Assembly (NCBI GenBank): GCA_029054485.1
Contig: JAIDFD010000055.1
Location: forward strand, 1 to 15,475
DNA: 15,475 bases
Direction: 5' to 3'
Source: Clostridia bacterium
GTDB taxonomy: Bacteria; Bacillota; Clostridia; Christensenellales; Borkfalkiaceae
Shown: one piece after another, positions 6,162 through 14,300 of the stretch
How positions within the stretch are numbered: position 1 is the first letter of the stretch
Layout of the letters: every line of letters starts with the position of its first letter
Position numbers and translations under genes: made by a program
The notes under the pieces: model-generated
Told to the model about the DNA's origin: nothing
The model's database searches: none
The model's input: the letters and a program-made list of their open reading frames with translations, nothing else

Positions 6162-7131
6162 CTTGAGTCCTCCTCTTGTCGTCCTCTTCGTAAGCCCTGA
6201 CTATTTTCATAACCAGAGGATTGCGGACAACGTCTTTGTCGGAAAGGTAAATTATGTCCACGCCTTCTACGTCCTTCAAGACGCGGGCGGCGTGTTCGAG
6301 ACCGCTCGATTTTCCGTCCGGCAGGTCAATCTGGGTAACGTCGCCCGTTATCACCATTTTACTGCCGTCGCCGAAGCGGGTCAAAAACATTTTCATTTGT
6401 TCGCGCGTAGTATTCTGCGCCTCGTCCAAAATTATGAACGCGTTTGAAAGGGTGCGTCCGCGCATATACGCAAGGGGCGCGATTTCGATAGAGCCGCGCT
6501 CCATAAGCTTTGTATAGTTTTCCAGCCCGAGCATTTCCTGCAAGGCATCGTATAACGGACGGAGATAGGGGTCCACTTTTGTCTGCAAATCGCCCGGCAA
6601 AAAACCAAGCTTTTCGCCCGCTTCGACCGCAGGTCGGGTGAGAATGATTTTTTCCACCTGCTTCTGCTTCATTGCCTGCACCGCAAGACAGACCGCAAGG
6701 TATGTTTTGCCCGTGCCGGCGGGACCGATACCGAAGGTTGCGCCGCTGCGCCTGATTGCGTCCACATAGCGCTTTTGCCCTACCGTCTTGCACTTTATCT
6801 GTTTACCGAGGCTTGTCACCGCAACGGTATCGGAAGAAAGCTTTGTAATATCGCCCGCTTTGCCGTCGTGCGCAAGCTCTATGCAGTACATAACGCGGTT
6901 TTTATCCACCGCCTCGCCGTTTTCGGTCAAGGTCAAAAGACTTTCCAGAACGGACGCAGCTTTCGCCGCGTTTTTCTCTTCACCTTCAACGATAAAGTCA
7001 AGCCCGTCCACGCGGATTATTACGCCAAGCCCGCGCATTATATCGTTAAGATTTTCATCGAAAGTTCCCACTACCTTTTGTAGCTTGTCCACGCTGACTG
7101 CGGAAACCTTTTTAACTGTTTTTCCGTGCAT
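6136..7131 (-). CDS. phoH: PhoH-like P-loop ATPase (YbeZ/PhoL type)
   Basis: This is a cytoplasmic PhoH-family ATPase, linked genetically to ybeY and rRNA maturation in many bacteria. Numbered from the longest start (334 residues), the Walker A motif is GPAGTGKT (139-146), the Walker B is FIILDEAQN (235-243), and MVITGDVTQIDLP follows, all canonical. The first 110 residues form the usual small KH-like N-terminal region. Start choice is uncertain: AGAAGG (7149-7144) is 12 bases from the ATG at 7131 and only 3 from an in-frame TTG at 7140. I prefer ATG, which removes three residues. The gene follows yqfD directly and overlaps the HD gene by 26 bases at its 3' end. Confidence 0.94.
   Translation of the reverse strand: MHGKTVKKVSAVSVDKLQKVVGTFDENLNDIMRGLGVIIRVDGLDFIVEGEEKNAAKAASVLESLLTLTENGEAVDKNRVMYCIELAHDGKAGDITKLSSDTVAVTSLGKQIKCKTVGQKRYVDAIRRSGATFGIGPAGTGKTYLAVCLAVQAMKQKQVEKIILTRPAVEAGEKLGFLPGDLQTKVDPYLRPLYDALQEMLGLENYTKLMERGSIEIAPLAYMRGRTLSNAFIILDEAQNTTREQMKMFLTRFGDGSKMVITGDVTQIDLPDGKSSGLEHAARVLKDVEGVDIIYLSDKDVVRNPLVMKIVRAYEEDDKRRTQVDGNKTKQ
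6169..6174 (-). promoter_or_regulatory. Ribosome binding site fixing the TTG start of the HD phosphodiesterase
   Basis: A perfect AGGAGG lies 7 bases before the TTG at 6161, inside the end of phoH. It is the best Shine-Dalgarno sequence in the operon. No ATG occurs in this frame before the first transmembrane segment, so it decides the start. Confidence 0.85.
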
Positions 7132-7148
7132 ATAATTCAAGTGCCTTC

Positions 7149-8051
7149 TTATGAAATATTTATACTTAACTTATGCAAATAGGTAAATTCTATTACGTAC
7201 ATTACTCCGCCCTCAACCGCCTTTACGGTGTGAGTGCGGGATAGTATCTCTTCGGAATAGAGTAACGCCTGCGCGTAGGCGGATTGCAGATTTTCGTCCG
7301 ACTCTTCCGCGGCGGAATACTCGTAGCTTGCCGAGCACTCCAACTCGCAGTAGCCCGCCGCAAGGCAGTCCACCCGCCTTTCATCCTCGCCCTCGCTAAT
7401 AACGGTATATGCGGAAATGAGCGTATCGCCCGCGTTCACTCTGTCGCCTTCCGCAACGCGGGCGGTTCCGCAGATTGCAACAATATTTTTAACCACTCCC
7501 GCCCTGTCCGAAACAAGGGACGAAAGCTCGGCTTTGCCGGTATGCTCCTCGTCCACCTGAACGTCCACTAAGAGAATACTTCCCCGCCTTTGGATATTGC
7601 AGAAAGTCACGTTGGGAAGTGCGAGTATTTTGCCCGTTGCCGCAGGCGCGTCAAAACCCGTACACATACTGAATTCTTTTGCGCCCGCTTCATATACAAT
7701 ACGCTTTACTTCGGGCGAAAGATAGCTTCCGCTTCCGCTCACGCTGATTTTGAAAACAAACGAGTTTGATACAGCCGCGGCAGCCACGAAAATAAACGCG
7801 CCGACTAAAAGCCCTATGCGGTTTACAAGACTTTTTAAAAAGCCCGCCTTCCTGCCGAGGTTTTCTACCGTAATATTATAACACGGCTTGGAAAAAATTG
7901 CAAAAACTTTTTTAAGGTCTTTGTCTTTTACGCAAAAGAGGAAATTTGCGCCCGATTTTTTGCAGTTGTACACCCCGACTTCCGCTTTTTTGAGTTTTTT
8001 TAAAGCGGCTTCGGCAGTGGAAACGATTGAGATTTGCGTATACTTAGTCAA
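7149..8051 (-). CDS. yqfD: Sporulation protein YqfD, short form
   Basis: YqfD is a membrane protein made in the mother cell during sporulation in Bacillus; its mechanism is unclear. The 300 residues show the family layout: a small N-terminal domain, LGRKAGFLKSLVNRIG, one membrane segment at about 79-97, then an extracytoplasmic part with VSGSGSYLSPEVKRIV, NVTFCNIQRRGSILLVDVQ and RAGVVKNIVAICGTARVAEGDRVNAGDTLISA. The last stretch is the most conserved in the family. Bacillus YqfD is close to 400 residues, so this copy is about a quarter shorter, mostly after residue 220. The start is TTG (8051-8049) with GGGGGT at 8062-8057 five bases upstream, overlapping yqfC by 8 bases. The reading frame is intact, so it looks like a compact variant and not a pseudogene. 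Confidence 0.88.
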   Translation of the reverse strand: MTKYTQISIVSTAEAALKKLKKAEVGVYNCKKSGANFLFCVKDKDLKKVFAIFSKPCYNITVENLGRKAGFLKSLVNRIGLLVGAFIFVAAAAVSNSFVFKISVSGSGSYLSPEVKRIVYEAGAKEFSMCTGFDAPAATGKILALPNVTFCNIQRRGSILLVDVQVDEEHTGKAELSSLVSDRAGVVKNIVAICGTARVAEGDRVNAGDTLISAYTVISEGEDERRVDCLAAGYCELECSASYEYSAAEESDENLQSAYAQALLYSEEILSRTHTVKAVEGGVMYVIEFTYLHKLSINIS

Positions 8052-8289
8052 TGGTTACCCCCGAAATTGCGCCGCGGATTAATAAATCTTCTTCAAAGTA
8101 CTTGCCAAGGGTCAGATTTTCACCCGTGACGGTGATTTTGTTTTTTTTGAGAGCTATAACGATTTTTTCGGGCGCGTACTCGACTACGCCCTTTACGCTC
8201 CTGAAATATCCGCCGAACCCCGGCACTACCGAAAAGGACTTCAACGTGTCCGCGCCCAGCTCTTCCAAAATCTGTTCCAAAAGTTTCAT
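8044..8289 (-). CDS. yqfC: YqfC/YabP-family sporulation protein
   Basis: This small beta-rich protein has 81 residues from the ATG at 8289. In Bacillus, yqfC precedes yqfD and belongs to the sporulation sigma-E regulon. The motif VVPGFGGYFRSVKGVVEYAPEKIVI, followed by ITVTGENLTLGKYFEEDLLIRGAISGV, matches the YabP/YqfC pattern in which a short strand-rich core ends in I.I.G.I..+. A TTG at 8325 in frame would add 12 residues, but it lies in the T-run of the preceding terminator and has no ribosome binding site, so I reject it. The ATG at 8289 also lacks one, and the message may be leaderless given the promoter at 8323-8295. It is the first gene of the operon. Confidence 0.85.
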   Translation of the reverse strand: MKLLEQILEELGADTLKSFSVVPGFGGYFRSVKGVVEYAPEKIVIALKKNKITVTGENLTLGKYFEEDLLIRGAISGVTID

Positions 8290-8294
8290 ATAAT

Positions 8295-8323
8295 ATTGTA
8301 TGTGCTTAAAATTTGCGGTATGC
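8295..8323 (-). promoter_or_regulatory. Candidate sporulation sigma-E-type promoter of the yqfC operon
   Basis: On the minus strand GCATACCG (8323-8316) and CATACAAT (8302-8295) are separated by 13 bases. CATACAAT is a full match to the sigma-E -10 consensus known from Bacillus (CATACAHT), and GCATA matches the first five positions of its -35 (KMATATT). A start 6-8 bases downstream falls at the yqfC ATG (8289). The whole promoter is squeezed into the 34 bases between the lipoprotein terminator and yqfC. Confidence 0.6.
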
Positions 8324-8354
8324 AAAAGCCGCGACGCTTTGCGTCGCGGCTTTT
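8324..8354 (-). terminator. Intrinsic terminator of the giant lipoprotein gene
   Basis: A perfect 14-base-pair stem (AAAAGCCGCGACGC with GCGTCGCGGCTTTT) has a 3-base loop, beginning 17 bases after the lipoprotein stop codon. The minus-strand transcript ends in a TTTT run that also forms the stem base. It separates the lipoprotein from the yqfC operon. Confidence 0.93.
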
Positions 8355-8370
8355 AAAGTTACTGCATTTA

Positions 8371-11300
8371 TTAGAAGTTTATTGTAATAGTCACGTTTCC
8401 GTTGGCGGTTGCCGAATCAACAAGTCCGTTTGTATTGAGACTATAAGAAGAACCCGCTTTATAACCGAATAAACTTGAACCGGTTTGTTTCTTTACTCTG
8501 AGGGTAAACATTTCACTTCCGTTTGCACCCGTATAATAAATTTCTATCTGGGTTTCTCCGTCGAGCTCACGCTTAATGCTGTAAGACTCGTTTTCAAGCA
8601 TAGCCAGGCTACCCGTCCACGATTTCCCCGCGCCTTGGGTTGCCGTGCCTGCTTCGCAATTATCCGAGGATACGTTTTCAAAAATGTAAGACGTAGAGTT
8701 ACCCGAAACGTTGTAGGTCAGGGTGTAGTAAACTCTGGGATACAGCACGGTGGTGTTTTTATCGATTTTGGAAACCTTGCTTACAAACGTGCCGTCCGTA
8801 TACCAAGCGTAGAAGCTGTTTGCCCTTGCGCCGTCGACTCCGACGTTGACCGCATTGGGGTCTGTTCCCGCCGTTATAACGTCCGCGCCGGTAATCATAC
8901 CCTCTCTCGTATCCGCCCAGATTGCGTAGTAATTTATATACTGAACGGTAGCCGAAGTAAACTCGAGTACGCTGCCCTTTTCATACGCCCAGCCGAGGAA
9001 GATATATCCCTGTGCCGTAATAGGTGCAAGCTGAGATACGTTCTGCTCTATGCCGTCCACCCTGAGGTCGTAACCTGCCGCATAATTCACGTTGTCATAG
9101 GTGTAATCAACAGCACTGTGAATAATTACATAGGTAATAGCAACCTCGCTGACTTCGCCCGTAAGGGTTACAGTCGTGGTGGGCATAACGAATGTGTATC
9201 CTTCCGCGCCGCCGGTCATACCGTCGATTCCGGTAAGGTATACAAACTCATAGCCATCGGGAGGAGTAATCTTCACGGTTGAACCCGCCTTGACGTAAAC
9301 CGCGTGGTCATCGCCGAAAGTCGTATAGTTTTCACCGCTGATTACCGCGCCGTCCACGTCTACCGTTACAAGGTAGTAGTAAGGCGTTGAGGTGTTTACG
9401 GTAACGTTTACGCTGTAGTATTTGCTGTCTGCGGCAAAGCCGTAATCAACGGACACTTCGTAAGCGTTGACGTAGCCTTTGGGCGCAGTCGATTTATTGA
9501 GTTCGTCAAGGGCGGCAAGTCTAATCTGCTCTGCCGTCATACCCTCGGTCTTGATTCCGCTTGTCAGGCAGTTCAGAGCTTTTACGCCGTTACCCGAGAT
9601 ATTGTAGTCAACGTAAGCCCAGTTTGCGGTGTGCAGTCCGCCCGTTCCGCTTCTCTGGATAAATACGCCGCTTCTGTACTCAGTCCAGTCGCCGCCCGCG
9701 CAAGTAATAGCCGTGTAGTAAACGTGCAGACTTGTGGTCTTTCCGTCCGAGACGTCCGAGCAACCGAAGAATACGTTTCTGGTATCGCCCGACGTTCCGT
9801 TTCCTCCGAAGTTCACGCTGGGTGCAAGGAATACAACGCTTTGAATTGCGTAGTTATCCATAAACGCCTGCGCGCCTACTTCTGTAATGCTTTCGGGAAC
9901 GATTACGTTTTTGACGAGCGAACTCTTCAATGCGTTCGCCGCAATCGAAGTTACGGGCAAGCCGTTTACCGAACTTTCGAGGATAAGGGTCGAACCCGCT
10001 TCAGTGTAGGTCTTTATGCCGTACTCATCGAAGCCCGTTACAGCGTATGCGTTGTCGGTGTAGGTGTAAATTACGCCGTTCACGGTAATCGACGTGAGAA
10101 TGTACTTTCCGTAGACGGTCAGAACGCCGTCGACCTTTTGTATGTTGCTATCGCCCGCATTCTCTACCAATACGGTATAGTCGGCATCGGCATACCAGCC
10201 GCGGAAATCGTAGCCGCCGATTATATACTCGATAAGCTCGGCGTCCTCTACAAATCCGCCAGTCACCGTTCCGACTCCGTCCACTCCGGTTACGAAGTTG
10301 ACTTTTACGGACTCTTCAACCTGGGCGTAAATTGTTGTATCGCCCCAAAGCTGAATGAAAATTCTGCCGTCCGACTCATCGGTAATTCTGTTATTACCCT
10401 CTTTATCGGTGGTGTAGATTATCTTGTAGGTATGCTCTTCGTTTACCCAGGTGGGTGCGAAAGGCGTTCTTAAATATACTATCGAGCTGTACGAAATATC
10501 GTCCGCTTCAAAGTATATGCCGTTCTCGTTGAGAGGCAGTCCCAACGCTTCGTAAGCCGTAATGAGGTCGTTGCCGTATTCCACGGTAAGAGTTACCGTT
10601 GTATACTTGTTCACGCTCTCGTAAGGGTTGGAAGAGCCCGTTGTGTAGCAACCGAACACAGGGTCGATATGCTCGTCTGACGAAGTGAACTCCTTATCGA
10701 AGTCAATATCGTAATTAGACGTTACATAAGCGAAGTAGTTGGGCGCGGCGAGCTCGCCGGTTATGTCGCCCGACTCGTAGAGTTCGGTTACTCCCTCTTT
10801 GTATTCGTTCAGATCAAGGGTAAAGGTTATGGTTGCGGGCGAAGCCGAAAGCGAACCCTTTGCCTTGATTCCGCAGATACCCTGTTCATCGTTTCTTAAA
10901 AGAGCCACATAGAGAGTATTCAGCGTTCCGCCGGTGAGCGATTTTGCATTGAGTTCCAATGCGTAGTAGTTATCTGCAAGACCGAGTGCGTTTGCCGCCG
11001 AAGTACCGTTGCCGAATTCGGTCACGGTTTCGCCGTTTACGTCAATCGCAAAGCCTGCAAGGATTTTTGAGAGATAGAACACGCTGTCGGACGCAGAAGC
11101 CTGGGCAAGCGAGTTGTACAGGGTATACGTCGGCGTGCCGTTTGAAACGAGCGAGGGAATATAGCCGGCTATGTTGTTCCAGATTGTATCGCTCATACCG
11201 AGCAACCAGCGGATAGGCGAATCGATATCGCCCGAGTGCTTGGTGAACGCGTTTTGGAGCAGATAGTCCAAAGTCATTACTTTGTAAATTGCACCCGAAG

Positions 11301-14300
11301 TTCCCACTCCCTTGCCAAGCGTTATGTAGCCGCCGCAATAGGTGATAGAAATTTTGTTCGCCGCCGCAAGAGACATACCCATAGCCGTACAGCTCTTCAA
11401 ATCCGCAAGAATTGTCAGATAGAATTCGCCGTTATTATCAAGCCCTGCGGTGAGCGAGGTTATGTTCATTTCAATGGTCTTGTTTATGCTTAAACCAACC
11501 GAAACTTTAACCGCAATTTCAACCTTACCCGAGAAGGTGTACAGCGAGTAAATTTCGCCGTCGTCGTTTGTCAGCGTCTTGTACATATCCGAAACGAGGG
11601 TGGTTATAAAGCCCGCGTTGGTGTATGCCGCCTGCCAGTTGTCGGCATATGCGCGCCTTGCCGCCTTTTCCGCAGTAAGGGTCGCCCACTCCCTGCCGCC
11701 AAGCGAGATATTTCCGCTTACCGTGTGAGTCGAGGGATTTACGCCGATTGTAGCCGTGCCGATTTCAAAGCCCAAATCCGCACCGAACAATCCGAGAAGG
11801 TTATCAACGTTCACAGTTGCCGTGTTTACACCGTCGACCTTGCTGAACGTGAAGGTATTTGCAAAGTCGAACGAGATGAGTTTTGTAATAAGGTCGGTCA
11901 GACCGCCGTCTTCAGCCTGCACTGCAACCGCGCTTTCGGTCGCATAAGCTTCTGCCGTTGTCGAGGGGTTGACGAGCTTTGAAAGGGTGCGTATCACGTT
12001 TTCGTTGGTGATAATTCTTACCAGCTCTTCCACCGCCGTATAAATATCGTCCTTGCTTGCGTAGAACTTGACTTCGTTCAAAACGGTCTTGCCCACTTTG
12101 TCAAGGCTTATATAAACTTTTTCATTGTTATAGCGGACGTTTACCTGCACTTCGGTTGAACCGATGACAAGACCGAGGTCGATTTCCGCGAGTTTGTCGC
12201 CCCTGATTTTGTCGCCGACAAGTCCTTCGGTGTAGTAAAGCACCGCGTCCGCAGAAATATTTTGGAGTGCGGGAACGTTGCTATTTGCGCCATCGAGGTG
12301 AATTGCAACTTCGTAAGTGTTGCTTCCGAGAGTCTGCGAAACCGAAAGCCCGTCTTCTACGACAGCAAACAGATAGTTGTAAACGATTTTTACGAATGCG
12401 TCCTCTGTCTGCGCAGTTGAGTACATATCGCACCCGTCCAGAGCGGAATTTACCCTTTCAAACGCGGAACCGTTGCCCGCTGAAACGCCGGCTTTTACCG
12501 CTAAAATCTGCGTGCCGTTGCCGTCTGTTATATCCGCATCGAGCGAAAGACCGCCGTTTGCTGAAAGGGTGATATTGCCGTAAAGCGCGTGACGGATAAG
12601 AAGTGAAGTTACAGTGCCATCATCGATATCTTTACCGGTTGATATTGAAAGGTCTTTGACAAAGCCGAGTACGATGCCCAAAATCTTTTGGACGTTGTCG
12701 CTTGCAATTACTTCCTCTACCGCCGCACCGGCGTTTCCGCCGTCAAGCGCAACTGCGGTGTTGTAAAGCTCTGCCGCCGTCTCAACCGATGCGTTGCCGC
12801 TCTTTTCGCCGTTTATAAGAAGATTTATGCTGTCGATAATTTTCTGCAAGCCGCTCTTGGTATCTTCGAGGTCTTTGTCGTAAATTTCCATTCCCAGACT
12901 GTTGACTGCAAATCTTATAAAAGGCTCGCCCTCTTCCGCCGCGGAATTAAAGTAAAGTTTAAGCGCGACCTCGTCTTTAGTCGAAGCCGAAGTTCCGTCC
13001 GCAACAGTCATTACAACGTCCACGGCAATTTTAAGCTTGGAATCCGCCCAGCTTACTTCGCCGCTTCCTTTAATCTGCATGGGAATATCGTCTATCACAA
13101 CATACGCATCGATACTAAACGATATGGACTGCGCGTTGATTATTAATTTTGTTTCGTTTACCGCCGCCGAAACGAGTTCGACGAGCTCAACCGCGTCAAG
13201 GTATTCGGATTTTTCGGGAAGAGCAAGCTCGTTATCACTGCCTTCCACGGTCATAGTAAGTCCCAATGCTTCAAGCGAGAGGGCAAGGTTTGCTTTGCCG
13301 CCCTCTAGTCCGAGCGCGAGCGCGGCTGTGCCGAATTTTATGTTATTTACGTTAATGCCGAGCGCGCCTACTACCGCATCGATATCGGCGGATACGCGTA
13401 TCTCGGAATTGCTTGCGTAGATATCGCCAAGCACTTCGCCGAAGTTGAGGTTGAGTATTCCGTTTATTATGGTTGCAACGGAATTTGCCGCGTCCTCGCT
13501 CTGAGCCGAAGCAAGGCTTGCGGGAGCGGCGTTGTCGTTTATTAAACCGAGCAAGCTCTTTACCGCGTCAACGGTATCGCTGATATTGCAGTAAACCTTT
13601 GCGCCGATTTCTTCGCCGTTGACTTTTACTAATTCGATATAAATTTCGCCTGCGTTTTTGAAGCTGATATTGTTACCGTAGTAAATTGAAAGTTCTGCCG
13701 AAAGTCCTGCGTAATCGACCGTAAGGTCTGCGCGGGTGGCTAAATCGTAACCTGCCTCAACGTAAGCGGTCGCTTTCACGTTAAGCCCCTGCAACATACT
13801 TATTACGTTTTGGTTTGCGCCGTTGAAGTCTATGCTTACTTTAAGCGTGTTGCTGTCAAGCATAGAGTAAACGCCCGTAGCGTAATCCGCAAGATTTGCG
13901 GGTGCGTCCGATTTATTGTGCGAAATTATTTCGCTGTTTTTGTCGGGAGTGATTTTTGCGTAGAGAGCTATCGAAGTTGAATCGTATGTAATGCTTTCGA
14001 GTTCAACGTAATCGAATATGTAAGCCTCGGCATCGCGCAGGAAGTACAGGTAGAGATTAACCCCTATTCCAGTACCCAGCAAATCGTCCGTTTCAACAGA
14101 AACGGTAACCGAGCTGTCATCATACTCGAAACTGAATATTCCGAGAAGAGACGCAATATCGAATTCTTCGTCCTCTTCCTCTGCCGTCAGGGAGTACGAA
14201 ACGGTTGAAGCTCCGCCGCTTTGTGAAAATCTTGAAATATACTCGCTGAACTGACTGATAATGGTCGAAACCGCGTCTATGTTCAAAGTCATTGCAAAAT

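Noticed and set aside
6359..6793. Minus-strand frame of 144 codons inside phoH
   Set aside because: It is a frame-shifted shadow of the PhoH coding sequence, which carries the intact Walker motifs in the other frame.
8290..8325. TTG start of yqfC at 8325
   Set aside because: It lies within the T-run of the lipoprotein terminator and upstream of the candidate promoter -10, with no ribosome binding site, so the added 12 residues are unlikely to be translated.
8485..9282. Open frame of 265 codons on the plus strand opposite the lipoprotein gene
   Set aside because: It has no family signature and is rich in Arg, Cys and Val as expected of an antisense shadow; the minus frame has a lipobox and recognisable repeats. 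The same applies to the other plus-strand frames at 9631-10473, 11236-11493 and 12688-13146.
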